The notes beneath the pieces are model-generated. The model was given only the letters and a program-made list of their open reading frames with translations, was not told where the DNA came from and searched no databases. Both the position numbers and the translations under genes were made by a program. A DNA stretch of 64,000 nt from Gracilibacillus ureilyticus (GTDB lineage Bacteria; Bacillota; Bacilli; Bacillales; Amphibacillaceae). The stretch lies in contig NZ_FOGL01000016.1 in the NCBI RefSeq assembly GCF_900111195.1, positions 1 to 64,000 on the forward strand. The letters run 5' to 3'. Below, piece by piece: positions 54,020 through 62,683 of this stretch (position 1 is the stretch's first letter; every line of letters begins with the position of its first letter).

Positions 54020-55189
54020 ATGATCAAATCTATTTTTCTAATTGTATCTATGAATTTTTTAACACTATTTCTTTTTTATCAAATATATTTTAAATTTTTT
54101 AGCCAGTTAAAAACCAAAGCATTGAAGCACATTATCTTGGGTGTGGGATTTGGTCTTGTTCAATACATTTTTTATCAGTTTCCGATCACGGTCTCAATAT
54201 CTGATGGACCTGTATTTTTTGGCGGTACTACCTTTATAACTGCAGCGGTTTACGGCGGAGGAATAGCTACATTCATTGCCGCCATAATTGGAAATATGTT
54301 GAGGATAAACAAATTGGAGTTGGATACGAGACCTCCTGGGTTTCAGAGGAGTGATCCGTTTCAGTCATTTGATGGGAGTAATTTAACCTACACGGAACTA
54401 GATAAAGGTATGGAACAAATAATCAATCACCAGATGAATGAAATGCTGTTATTTGCTGTATTAGTAGCAATATCTTTTAAATTTTTAAAATGGAAACCTT
54501 GGAAAATATGGTTATTACTTAATTTGCTTTTTCAGTTAATGTTGGTAATTTTGCAGGATGAAGACATTACTTTTTCTCTAATTCGTGCATTTATAGAGAT
54601 TGGTGGAGGAGCTTTACTTTTCTATTTTATATCTTATATGTACAAATCCCATCATTTACAGAAGAAGCTGGAGCATAATGCATATACAGATAGTTTAACA
54701 GGAACTTTCAACGTTCGTTATTTTAAAGAGAACTTTCAAAAGTTATTTCAAAAGGCACAAAAAAAGCAAATGACGCTCGTTTTATGTATTCTGGATATAG
54801 ATTACTTTAAACGAATTAATGATACATACGGTCATCTTATAGGGGACAAAATATTGGAAGAATTGGCCAATAAGTTGGAAGAATCTTTTTCTAAAGATGG
54901 AATTGTATCTCGTAATGGTGGAGAAGAATTCACTATTCTTATGAGCAAGTCAGACTATCATACTATCCAAAGTCAAGTTGAATCCTTTCACGAAGAGATT
55001 GAGCATTATGAATTTCTATCTGCTCAAGATGTTGGACCTATCCATATCACGATATCAATGGGAATAGTTTTGTATGATGAAAGTATACACACTACGGAGG
55101 AGATGTATGATTTGGCTGATAAAGCGTTATATACTGCCAAGGAGCGAGGTAGAAATCAAGCTTGCTATGCTGATATGGTATTAAATTAA
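54020..55189 (+). CDS. Membrane-bound diguanylate cyclase (5TM-GGDEF)
   Basis: 389 residues from ATG 54020 (AGAGGG upstream; ATG 53999 has none). Residues ~1-200 are about six membrane helices resembling a 5TM-type sensor, with a polar insert DTRPPGFQRSDPF. The GGDEF domain at ~225-385 has DSLTGTFNVRYF, DIDYFKRINDTYGH and the active-site variant NGGEEF. It is therefore expected to make c-di-GMP. I see no RxxD inhibitory site in the usual place. Its neighbour is a chemoreceptor, so both may tune motility. Confidence 0.88.
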   Translation: MIKSIFLIVSMNFLTLFLFYQIYFKFFSQLKTKALKHIILGVGFGLVQYIFYQFPITVSISDGPVFFGGTTFITAAVYGGGIATFIAAIIGNMLRINKLELDTRPPGFQRSDPFQSFDGSNLTYTELDKGMEQIINHQMNEMLLFAVLVAISFKFLKWKPWKIWLLLNLLFQLMLVILQDEDITFSLIRAFIEIGGGALLFYFISYMYKSHHLQKKLEHNAYTDSLTGTFNVRYFKENFQKLFQKAQKKQMTLVLCILDIDYFKRINDTYGHLIGDKILEELANKLEESFSKDGIVSRNGGEEFTILMSKSDYHTIQSQVESFHEEIEHYEFLSAQDVGPIHITISMGIVLYDESIHTTEEMYDLADKALYTAKERGRNQACYADMVLN

Positions 55190-55294
55190 CTTAGTCAGGG
55201 TCAGGCAGCTATTCAGAGGAAATTATACAGTTTCAAGAGATCGATTGGATATGGTTAGTGAATAGCCCTTTAGGGGACGGTTCATATTTATGAA

Positions 55295-55329
55295 AGAAAA
55301 ATAACCACTCGCTGTGTGGTTATTTTTCT
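55295..55329. terminator. Bidirectional terminator
   Basis: Perfect 14-bp stem AGAAAAATAACCAC / GTGGTTATTTTTCT with a 7-base loop and A/T runs on both sides. It lies between the convergent cyclase and 206-residue membrane protein genes. Confidence 0.85.
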
Positions 55330-55379
55330 GAATGAAACGACAGAAATAATAGATTCTCCTACATAATATAACTGCCACC

Positions 55380-56000
55380 TTACATAACGACAAAAGCAAT
55401 ATTCGGCAGGATGAAAAAGACTCCATTAATAGCCAGACCCCAGATGGTGAATTTCTTATACATTCTCTTTTGAAAGATCCCGCCAATCCCAAGGCCAAAG
55501 CCTAATAAGCTTAATAATAGCACAACAAATGCAATATCTGTTGCAACGGTATAGTCACCAATTAGCATTACAAATATAATAGCAAGAAACAGCTGAATCA
55601 TAGCTATAGCAAACGAAATCATTCCAATAACCGAGTATTCTTTCTCTTTTGTGGTCTCCGGGTTCTTGTGATAGCTAAAAGATGCCCTCATCCCTTTAAT
55701 ATATATATAACCAAATAGAATAGCTACAAAAATACCCGCTGCCCCTGCCATTGATATCGTAACAATTTGAGCGATGATAAAATAAATGACCAGCATAACA
55801 CCTGCCACTCTGCTCCTCATCTTCACACCTACCGCTAAACAGCCAAAAATGGCAGCATCAATATAAGAGTAAGCCGATAGACCAAGAAGATCTTTATCTA
55901 ACCAAAGCAAAACGGTAATAACAATAGCCATAAAGCCTGCCTGGAAAAAGGCCACTCCACTCGCATTATTCATCGCCTTCATTGCTTGTTCATTGTCCAT
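55380..56000 (-). CDS. Polytopic membrane protein, function unknown
   Basis: 206 residues from ATG 56000 (AAGGAG eight bases upstream). About six hydrophobic helices. Cytoplasmic piece SYHKNPETTKEKEYS in the middle. The C-terminus LLSLLGFGLGIGGIFQKRMY and FTIWGLAINGVFFILPN is repeated in a fragment at 59497. It follows the VWA lipoprotein by 52 bases, so they form an operon. Family not recognised. Confidence 0.72.
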   Translation of the reverse strand: MDNEQAMKAMNNASGVAFFQAGFMAIVITVLLWLDKDLLGLSAYSYIDAAIFGCLAVGVKMRSRVAGVMLVIYFIIAQIVTISMAGAAGIFVAILFGYIYIKGMRASFSYHKNPETTKEKEYSVIGMISFAIAMIQLFLAIIFVMLIGDYTVATDIAFVVLLLSLLGFGLGIGGIFQKRMYKKFTIWGLAINGVFFILPNIAFVVM

Positions 56001-56052
56001 TTTCCCATCTCCTTCAAACATTCGAGTGCAGCAGGCCTGAAAATAAAAACAA

Positions 56053-57426
56053 TTAATTGTTTGCTGCTTGCTCTCTCATTTCATCCAGCAGCTCTTTTGT
56101 TTTTTCTTTTTCTTCTGCAACCTTGTCTTTAAGTGATTGTTTCTTCTCATCATTCAATTGGTCAATTTTCTCTAATCGTTCTTCAAGTAAATTCATTACT
56201 TCTTCTGCTGTTTCTTCTGTAATAACTTCTTCCCGCTTTAGACTATTCAACCCATCACGCAACAGCTTATTCTCATCACCGACCACATCTCCAAAGAAAG
56301 AGGCAATCGAATCAACTTCTTTATTCTTATGAATCGCATCCCATGTCAGGTCCACACCTTCTGTTGCACGCCACATTGAACGGTCTACAGATTCTCTTGC
56401 ATTTGTTATATTTTCATTAGCAATCTCAAATATCTCTTTACCTGAATTAACATTCGTAAAAGTACCACCACCAGCTTCTGCCACTTTCTTTAGCTGGACC
56501 TGTGCTTCGTTTCCTACGTTAAAACCAATTATATTAACTGCTGTTGCGATGCCTGAATCATGTAATTCCTTGGCAGCTGCAACAGGGTCACCACCACAGG
56601 TTTCTTCTCCGTCACTTATGATGTACACAATATTCTCTACATTCTCTCCTGAATCTGACTGCAAATCATTTTTCGCAGCCAAAATAGAACTCGCCAGCGG
56701 TGTCCATCCAGCTGGTTCGAATTGACTTAATGCATCTTTGAATGTTTGCTCATCATATGTACTTAATGGATAAACAACATCGGTGCTCTCACATGATATT
56801 TTTCTCTTTTCTTCACTTCCATCACCTACATGACCATAAACTCGCAGTAATACCTTCGTTTCTTCCGGCTGATCAGCTACAAATTGCTGCAGTGCTTCCT
56901 TCGCTGCTTTCATTTTAACTTCTCCACCAACAGCCGCTCCCATACTTCCACTTGCATCTAATAATAAAGCAATCTGCTTCTCTTTTACTTCTTCTTCATC
57001 TGAATCATCACCTTCACCTACAGGCGCATCTGATGCAATAAAAGATGGGTTAAACTCCTCATATTTCTTTAAAGCTTCCGAATAATCCGCCGCTAACCAC
57101 TGAACAAGGTGGTTATATGTTTCGTTTGCGGTTAAATCCTCCGGTAAATTTTCTATCGCTTGTTTCCATTCTTCACTGTCCATGTCTTCTATTGCAACCA
57201 GTTCCCCTGGTCCTTCATTTATCATATCTTCAGGTTCTGTGGCTGCCTCTGGAGCGGTCATCACCTCTACTGCTTCTTCATCTTCCGCTTCGCTATTCAC
57301 TTCTTCTTCCGGATTGCTCTCCTGATCCTCATTCTCGTTTCCTTTTGCCGAATCATCATTAGAACAGCCGATTACTGCAGCTGCCAGTAAGAGAATGGTT
57401 AGAAAAAAGATAATTTGCCGTTTCAT
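56053..57426 (-). CDS. VWA-domain lipoprotein, paralogue of the one at 11367
   Basis: 457 residues from ATG 57426 (AGGAGG six bases upstream). Lipobox VIGC near residue 20, acidic linker, then a VWA domain with a complete MIDAS: DASGSM, TPLASS, SDGEETCGGD. Cys residues match the paralogue (KISCEST). The C-terminal helices (EEVMNLLEERLEKIDQLNDE) are coiled-coil-like. In operon with a downstream membrane protein and preceded by the small membrane protein array. Probably a surface protein-protein contact module. Confidence 0.87.
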   Translation of the reverse strand: MKRQIIFFLTILLLAAAVIGCSNDDSAKGNENEDQESNPEEEVNSEAEDEEAVEVMTAPEAATEPEDMINEGPGELVAIEDMDSEEWKQAIENLPEDLTANETYNHLVQWLAADYSEALKKYEEFNPSFIASDAPVGEGDDSDEEEVKEKQIALLLDASGSMGAAVGGEVKMKAAKEALQQFVADQPEETKVLLRVYGHVGDGSEEKRKISCESTDVVYPLSTYDEQTFKDALSQFEPAGWTPLASSILAAKNDLQSDSGENVENIVYIISDGEETCGGDPVAAAKELHDSGIATAVNIIGFNVGNEAQVQLKKVAEAGGGTFTNVNSGKEIFEIANENITNARESVDRSMWRATEGVDLTWDAIHKNKEVDSIASFFGDVVGDENKLLRDGLNSLKREEVITEETAEEVMNLLEERLEKIDQLNDEKKQSLKDKVAEEKEKTKELLDEMREQAANN

Positions 57427-57522
57427 CATTTACCTCCTTTAAAAAATAGTAATCTCGTACTTTAAAGTAATAATATGTAAAAAGTAGAGCGAAAAATAAA
57501 GCGATACTTTGATTATGGTATT

Positions 57523-57858
57523 TCACTTGTTCGTTACCATGTTATTTAACCAGCCAGTTTCTCTGAAAAAGTGCGATATCTCTAATAAAGTAAAGAGAAT
57601 CAGAAGAGAAACGATTGTGTATAGGACAGTCTTAGCATTCATTTTGTTGCCCATCATGGACCTCATCATTCCTAAGAAAGTGATAAAAAATAAAACACCA
57701 CATACTGAAAAAACAATAGCACGTTAGACTGGATCAGCATCCACTACCATAAAACCTCTTGGCGTATTTTCACCTAGGATAAAAGTAAATCCAAACATTA
57801 TTAATAAACCAATTACACAGCAAGTTACGGTTAGTTTTTTCCATGTGGCATTGGACAA
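57523..57858 (-). pseudogene. Small membrane protein of the array, 111-residue type, with in-frame stop
   Basis: From TTG 57858 it reads MSNATWKKLTV, FILGENTPRGFMVVDADPV, then TAA at 57724-57726. It continues in frame with MMRSMMGNKMNAKTVL, HFFRETGWLNNMV. It is closely related to the intact gene at 58733. One point mutation separates it from a full gene. Confidence 0.85.
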
Positions 57859-57928
57859 TGTGATCACCATCCGTACTAATTTATCATCTTACACTGGCAT
57901 TACCAACACAGCAACTTCAATGAAAAAT

Positions 57929-58243
57929 CTAATAAACAAAGCTTCTCATCAGAAGAACAGTGATAACAATTACTACAAAAAACAATATTGTAGATAAGAA
58001 TGTTTGAATGTTTACTTTTCCATCATTTCGCATAGCTAATTCTGCAATTGGCCAAAAAATAATTGATACAGCGATTAATGCTAATAATTCATATAGAAAG
58101 ATGGAATCTGTAGGCAATGTTTCCTTAGTGATTATGATTTCACCGTTTAAACGATATCCATACCAATAGAACAATATTAGAATAGAGCCTATACATATTG
58201 CAATCGCAACCTACTGCAAGTTAAGCCACGTTTTTACTTTCAT
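57929..58243 (-). pseudogene. Small membrane protein starting MKVKTW, with in-frame stop
   Basis: ATG 58243 has AAAGGAGCG upstream. It reads MKVKTWLNLQ, then TAG at 58211-58213, then VAIAICIGSILILFYWYGYR and two further hydrophobic segments to residue ~104. A single base change (CAG to TAG) would explain it. Its 5' end matches the start of the chimeric fragment at 59497. Confidence 0.8.
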
Positions 58244-58273
58244 TTATACGCTCCTTTACATTTCCTCTATCTA

Positions 58274-58555
58274 TCATAAAAACCTGTCAACAACTCTGGT
58301 CATAGCATATGCCGCTATCATAAAGCAGACAGTATACCATAAGGCTTTTAGAACATTTCCTTCTGTTTTTTCTCTATATCTAACGAATATACCGAAGCCA
58401 CAGCACAAAAAAAGGATCCCAAGTAAAACAATACCTATTGGAGTAGTTTTTACTTCATATGGGTTATCAAAATAAAAAACAACTATTACGCTAAATATTA
58501 AAAGACTTATTATCATACTTACTCGGCTCAATTTCCTCCATGTATCTTCGGACAT
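58274..58555 (-). CDS. Small membrane protein, 93-residue type, member C
   Basis: 93 residues: MSEDTWRKLSRV, three hydrophobic segments (~9-28, ~38-55, ~70-86), a short loop FDNPYEVKTTPIG probably outside, and YREKTEGN inside. It shares length, MSxxTW start, NPY/DPY loop and YREKT motif with the genes at 59771 and 60149. Its upstream region (TCTCTCCTAACTATTTATAA) is repeated before them. Function unknown; intact. Confidence 0.75.
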   Translation of the reverse strand: MSEDTWRKLSRVSMIISLLIFSVIVVFYFDNPYEVKTTPIGIVLLGILFLCCGFGIFVRYREKTEGNVLKALWYTVCFMIAAYAMTRVVDRFL

Positions 58556-58606
58556 TTATACTCTCTCCTAACTATTTATAAAAACTGTAAAAAGAAGTTT
58601 TTAAGC

Positions 58607-58729
58607 TTAGTAGCACATTAAAGGAAAATGTTTAGTACAATCAACACAATATTTAAACAAATAAAAGCCCAACAGCATCATACATACAACAGTTATAAAG
58701 GTTAGCCTGTTAATTGTACTCTCTTTCAT
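58607..58729 (-). CDS. Possible 40-residue membrane peptide
   Basis: ATG 58729 lies four bases after the stop of the 111-residue gene, so it could be translationally coupled. It reads MKESTINRLTFITVVCMMLL then a second hydrophobic-to-polar stretch with three Cys. No strong ribosome site of its own. It could be chance. Confidence 0.35.
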   Translation of the reverse strand: MKESTINRLTFITVVCMMLLGFYLFKYCVDCTKHFPLMCY

Positions 58730-58732
58730 ATT

Positions 58733-59068
58733 CTACCTATCCGTAACCATATTATATAACCAGCCAGTTTCTCTAAAAAAGTGTGATATTTCTAATAAAG
58801 TAAAGAGAATCAAAAGAGATACGATTGTGTATAGGACAGTCTTAGCATTCATTTTGTTCCCCATCATGGACCTCATTATTCCTAATAGTGTGATAAACCC
58901 TAAAATACTAATAATTGGGACCAAAACGGCAAGTAAGACAGGATCAGCATCAACTACCGTAAAACCTCTTGGCGTATTCTCACCTAATATAAAAATACCT
59001 CCAAACATTACCAACATTGCAGTTACACCTGAATATACCGTTAGTTTTTTCCATGTTGAATTTGACAA
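58733..59068 (-). CDS. Small membrane protein, 111-residue type, intact
   Basis: 111 residues from TTG 59068, chosen because AAGGTGA lies upstream and the resulting MSNSTWKKL start matches the paralogues; GTG 59077 overlaps that ribosome site. Four hydrophobic segments. Outside loop GENTPRGFTVVDADP, inside RSMMGNKMNAK. C-terminus HFFRETGWLYNMV. It is the functional partner copy of the pseudogene at 57523. No known family recognised. Confidence 0.75.
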   Translation of the reverse strand: MSNSTWKKLTVYSGVTAMLVMFGGIFILGENTPRGFTVVDADPVLLAVLVPIISILGFITLLGIMRSMMGNKMNAKTVLYTIVSLLILFTLLEISHFFRETGWLYNMVTDR

Positions 59069-59275
59069 ATTGATCACCTTCTATACTAATCTATTCACCG
59101 CATACTTCCATGTCATTACCAACGCTATGAATTATGTGAACAACGGCAGCAGTTTTCGTATCTTGTTAAGGTAGTCTCCTATACTAGAGGGATTAGCAAT
59201 CTTTGAATATACTATATTAAAATGTACAGTAAATATGTTTTTAATATAAAAAGCCAAAACCATCCCCATGTTTCC

Positions 59276-59455
59276 TCAAAGTACTTTATTCACAATTATG
59301 ACGACGATGAAAATACCTGCCAAAGCCAATGCAGTATACCAGAATGTTTTTAGAGTTACTCCTTCTGTTTTTTCTCTATACTTAACAAAAAAGACGAAAG
59401 CACAACAAAACGTTAATAATCCTATTAAAAATTTCCCTGCAATAGCTCCCCTCAT
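59276..59455 (-). CDS. Truncated 59-residue member of the 93-residue family
   Basis: Reads MRGAIAGKFLIGLLTFCCAF, then KYREKTEGVTLKTFWYTALA and a last helix. It corresponds to the C-terminal two thirds of the 93-residue proteins (YREKTGGVTLKTFWYV in the gene at 60149), and the first helix and NPY loop are missing. AGGA before ATG 59455 is a weak ribosome site. It may be a relic or a short active form. Confidence 0.55.
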   Translation of the reverse strand: MRGAIAGKFLIGLLTFCCAFVFFVKYREKTEGVTLKTFWYTALALAGIFIVVIIVNKVL

Positions 59456-59496
59456 TTTGTCCTACTGTATCGAAAAAGACTCTTTTATTCTAACCT

Positions 59497-59709
59497 TTAA
59501 ATATTGATTACCAATGCTTTATTGCGTTCCATAACGACAAAATCAATATTCGGCAGGATGAAAAAAACTCCATGAATAGCCAGACCCCATATGGTGAATT
59601 TCTTATTCGTTCTCTTTTGATAGATTCCGCCAACTCCAAGGCCAAAGCCTAATAAACTTAATAATATCGCAACGATTCGCTGCGGGTTATACCACGCCTT
59701 TACGGTCAT
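59497..59709 (-). pseudogene. Chimeric fragment: MKVKTW-type start joined to the tail of the 206-residue membrane protein
   Basis: The first ~15 codons (MTVKAWYNPQRIVAI) match the start of the gene at 58243 (MKVKTWLNLQ-VAIAI), also in DNA. From LLSLLGFGLGVGGIYQKR to LPNIDFVVM it matches the C-terminus of the protein at 55380. It looks like a deletion or recombination product between two array genes. It is still an open frame of ~70 codons. Confidence 0.8.
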
Positions 59710-59770
59710 CTGCATGCATCTTTATCTTTCATTTCTCACTGTTTGAGCAATTAAGCCAATATAGTGTTCC

Positions 59771-60052
59771 CTAGAAAAATCTGTTAACAATTATTGTCAT
59801 GATGTATGCTGCCACTAGAAAACTAATTACATACCAAACCGCCTTAATGGTGATTCCTCCTGTTTTTTCTCTGTAATTGAAAAGTAAGCCAATTACAGCA
59901 CTAATAAGGATAATTCCTAAACAAACAATACCTAGAGGACTGGATTTTATCTGATATGGATCTTCGTAGAAAACAGCAAACATTATTCCAATAGTTAAAA
60001 AAGCTATTGTACTAGATACTCTTTCTAGGTTTTTCCACATTTTATCAGACAT
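59771..60052 (-). CDS. Small membrane protein, 93-residue type, member B
   Basis: 93 residues: MSDKMWKNLERV, EDPYQIKSSPLG loop, NYREKTGGITIK, and WYVISFLVAAYIMTIIVNRF at the end. It is nearly identical in its last ~25 residues to the gene at 60149, which points to recent duplication or gene conversion. Three membrane segments. Intact; function unknown. Confidence 0.75.
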   Translation of the reverse strand: MSDKMWKNLERVSSTIAFLTIGIMFAVFYEDPYQIKSSPLGIVCLGIILISAVIGLLFNYREKTGGITIKAVWYVISFLVAAYIMTIIVNRFF

Positions 60053-60148
60053 AAATTCTCTCCTGACTATTTATAAAAACTGGATTAATAACTTATCGGC
60101 AAAGTGGTTCGTCCCTTTCACCAGTCTAGCTTATGATCTGCATATCTA

Positions 60149-60430
60149 TTAGAAAAACCGGTCAACAATTATCGTCATGATATATGCTGCCACTAGAAAA
60201 CTGATAACATACCAAAACGTTTTTAAAGTGACTCCTCCCGTTTTTTCTCTGTAATTAACAAATATTCCGAAGACACCGCAAATAAGGGCTGTTCCTGACA
60301 AAGCTAAGCCTAATGGACTGGATTTTATTTTATATGGTTCTTCAAAGAAAACAACAACCATTATGCCGACTGTTAAAAGGGCTATCGCAGTAGCTGCTCC
60401 CCTTAATTTTCTCCACGTTTTATCAGACAT
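60149..60430 (-). CDS. Small membrane protein, 93-residue type, member A
   Basis: 93 residues: MSDKTWRKLRGA, EEPYKIKSSPLG loop, NYREKTGGVTLK, and WYVISFLVAAYIMTIIVDRF at the end. First gene of the array in the direction of transcription. The DNA just upstream (TTTTTAAGCTTAGTAGC at ~60470) is repeated downstream of the 111-residue gene near 58600, marking the duplicated unit. Function unknown. Confidence 0.75.
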   Translation of the reverse strand: MSDKTWRKLRGAATAIALLTVGIMVVVFFEEPYKIKSSPLGLALSGTALICGVFGIFVNYREKTGGVTLKTFWYVISFLVAAYIMTIIVDRFF

Positions 60431-61002
60431 CTAATCTCTCCTAACTATCTATAAAAGCTGTAAAGTGAAGTTTTTAAGCTTAGTAGCGCATTAAAGGAGA
60501 TAGTATAACCAAAATAGTAGAACAAAAAAAACCAAGTTATAACTGAATACACGTTTCGTTTTTTACTTATGACCTCTATACTAACCCACTTGCCTAATAC
60601 CTTCCTGCATTACTCTATGAATATACAAAAGGTTCAATAAATTGGCAAATCTGTGGTAATAGTCGTCACTCATGATAGTTTAGACATTTGAATGAATCTA
60701 TAACCAGAATAAGGAATTTAAATAGTGACAAATTCCTCCCTTGTGGTGTAAAGCCCTAAACCTTCTAGTGATCCTTGGTTTTTCAAGGGACCTTTTCACC
60801 ATTTTTTCAAAACTTTTCTTTTATTAGGAAATAATAGACTCAAATAGTTCTCTCCCCCGTTAAGCGTAGGCTGTTTCGCAATATGTTTTATCTGGATAGA
60901 GTAAGTAAAATGCGGGTTTCCTTTTGGATGCAAAATTCATAATGGATAAAAAAGAAAGAAAAGTGATGATAATAACACCACAGGGGAGAACTATCACGAT
61001 CT
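60431..61002. other. Non-coding leader region of the membrane protein array
   Basis: The first ~70 bases repeat the block found at 58556-58630. A small stem (TCCTTG...CAAGGGA) lies near 60770-60792. Around 60960-61000 GTGAT...ATCAC, followed on the minus strand by T-rich DNA, could end the ytxJ transcript. No gene. Confidence 0.4.
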
Positions 61003-61350
61003 TTACATAACTTTATAAACCGCTTCCCTTATGCGATGTTCTGTTATTTTCCAGTGAGAGGTGTTCCATACGATTTGTTGTTTATCTATGAGAAATATTT
61101 GAGGAGATTTATGAGTAATGTGTGTATCCTTTGCAATCTCATTGGATACGTTTCTGCTTTCAATAACTTTTACCAAATAGCAATCTATTTTCTTTGTTTC
61201 GCTCTGCTGGAAAGCTTTTACCTGCTTGAAGGCTCGAGCACTAATCATACAGGAAGTGCTATGTTTATACACTAAGATCGGCGAGTCCATTGAATGTTTC
61301 CATACAGTTTGCCAATCTTCAACTGTTGTCAATTCATTGATATTCTCCAT
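61003..61350 (-). CDS. ytxJ: YtxJ-type monothiol bacilliredoxin
   Basis: 115 residues, thioredoxin-like fold. YtxJ (BrxC) removes bacillithiol from proteins. The active-site block reads YKHSTSCMISARAF, with one Cys (~34). Relatives usually have CPIS here; the Pro is replaced by Met, which is odd and may alter reactivity. SPQIFLIDKQQIVWNTSHW gives the cis-Pro and the conserved tail. ATG 61350 has AAGGAGG upstream. Cytoplasmic. Confidence 0.87.
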   Translation of the reverse strand: MENINELTTVEDWQTVWKHSMDSPILVYKHSTSCMISARAFKQVKAFQQSETKKIDCYLVKVIESRNVSNEIAKDTHITHKSPQIFLIDKQQIVWNTSHWKITEHRIREAVYKVM

Positions 61351-61373
61351 TTTATTCCTCCTTGAATTTAATT

Positions 61374-61541
61374 TTATTTTTCCTGCTGTTGGCTCCGTTT
61401 GTCTAAAATAGAACCAAAGATTAAACCGACCACTATACCGATGGCAATACTAACAGCTACCTGATTAACAGCTACTCCTACACTTGTACCGATCGCTACA
61501 CCAAGAGCAATTCCGAATCCGCGATTTTTTGATCTTCTCAT
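61374..61541 (-). CDS. Small Gly-rich membrane protein (glycine-zipper-like)
   Basis: 55 residues from ATG 61541 (GGAGGAG upstream; ATG 61559 overlaps it). Basic start RRSKNRGFG, then two hydrophobic Gly/Ala-rich segments (IALGVAIGTSVGVAV and SIAIGIVVGLIFGSIL) and a polar tail. It precedes ytxJ by 23 bases and is likely co-transcribed. Function unknown. Confidence 0.65.
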   Translation of the reverse strand: MRRSKNRGFGIALGVAIGTSVGVAVNQVAVSIAIGIVVGLIFGSILDKRSQQQEK

Positions 61542-61705
61542 ATGATTGTTCTCCTCCATTTTTAGCGTGAATGAAATGACACTTAAATTAAGTACGTTTT
61601 ATGGAACGTATATGTTTCATATTTCTGCTTCTGGTGCGTACTCTGTTCTGGACAATGTGTACAATCTACTTAATTGAAAGAGCTGATTTAGGAGATATAA
61701 AATAA

Positions 61706-62404
61706 TTACTTTTTAACTTTCATCAAACTTGCCCAAAGAAAATTTTCTCCAAATAACTCATTTGGTTGTTCAACTTTCTTCATACTTCTAAACTCTTCAA
61801 TTGTAAAATCATTTTTAAATATTTCTTTCAATCTTAATTCTGAATATCCAATACCGCCTTTCAAGCTATTTTGTTTGTACACATCCCAATCTGGGGTATC
61901 TAAAGCTCCATTGGTGTTAAAACAAACAAGCCCCAGATATCCTCCTTTTTTGAGGGCACTTTTAATTATTTCTAAGTATGTTATACGGCGATGTGGTGCT
62001 AGATGATGAAACATTCCACAATCGTAAATTAGATCATAAGAATGCGGCTCAAATTTAAAATCAAACAAAGAAACACAGTGAAACTTAATATTGACACCCT
62101 CTTCATCCGCTCTTTCTTTTGCCCAATCAATTGCTTTTTCAGATATATCTAATGCCTCTACGGAACACCCTTGCTTTGCCATATAAATAGCATTTCTCCC
62201 GGGTCCAGAACCTAACTCTAAAACCTTGTTAGGAGAAAGTGAATTACTAAAATATTCAACTAAGTTTTCATCAGGTCCTTTCACCTTGAAAAATGGGATA
62301 TCTTTCGTTCTGTCTTCATAAAAATTCTCCCAAAATTGTTTTGGTTCTCTTAGTGAATCATCTAACATTTCTAATAAATCTTCATAATTCCGTATACTCT
62401 TCAC
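61706..62404 (-). CDS. Class I SAM-dependent methyltransferase
   Basis: 232 residues from GTG 62404 (GGGAGGG upstream), or up to 240 from ATG 62428. N-terminal helical cap FWENFYEDRTKDIPFF. SAM motif I is VLELGSGPGRN (~85-95), followed by ALDISEKAIDWA (ribose-binding Asp) and IYDCGMFHHL. The layout resembles thiopurine or tellurite-type small-molecule methyltransferases. Substrate unknown. Single gene. Confidence 0.85.
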   Translation of the reverse strand: MKSIRNYEDLLEMLDDSLREPKQFWENFYEDRTKDIPFFKVKGPDENLVEYFSNSLSPNKVLELGSGPGRNAIYMAKQGCSVEALDISEKAIDWAKERADEEGVNIKFHCVSLFDFKFEPHSYDLIYDCGMFHHLAPHRRITYLEIIKSALKKGGYLGLVCFNTNGALDTPDWDVYKQNSLKGGIGYSELRLKEIFKNDFTIEEFRSMKKVEQPNELFGENFLWASLMKVKK

Positions 62405-62611
62405 TACATAAATCCCTCCCATATGCATTCCAATTATCTACATAATTTTATTTTATAGTAATTTACCCATCCGAGAAAGCCCTTTCAACATTGTCTAAAT
62501 TTATAATTGTAATCCTTCGCTCTCATCATACAAGAGTGCAACTTGAATGAAATTTAGTAGGTATATAATTTACAAGCCAACCATTTATAATCAACTTATA
62601 TCAATTATTAA

Positions 62612-62641
62612 ACCATTGTTGAGAAAAATCCCAACAATGGT
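62612..62641 (-). terminator. Terminator of the FixH/PepSY operon
   Basis: Perfect 10-bp stem ACCATTGTTG / CAACAATGGT. On the minus strand it is followed by TTAATAATT. Confidence 0.65.
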
Positions 62642-62683
62642 AGTGCGGAGGTTTCAATATTATATTCAGATTAGCGCAGCATA

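Noticed and set aside
57117-57390. Overlapping + strand frames rich in Leu/Phe opposite the VWA gene
   Set aside because: Shadows of the acidic linker of the VWA lipoprotein on the other strand.
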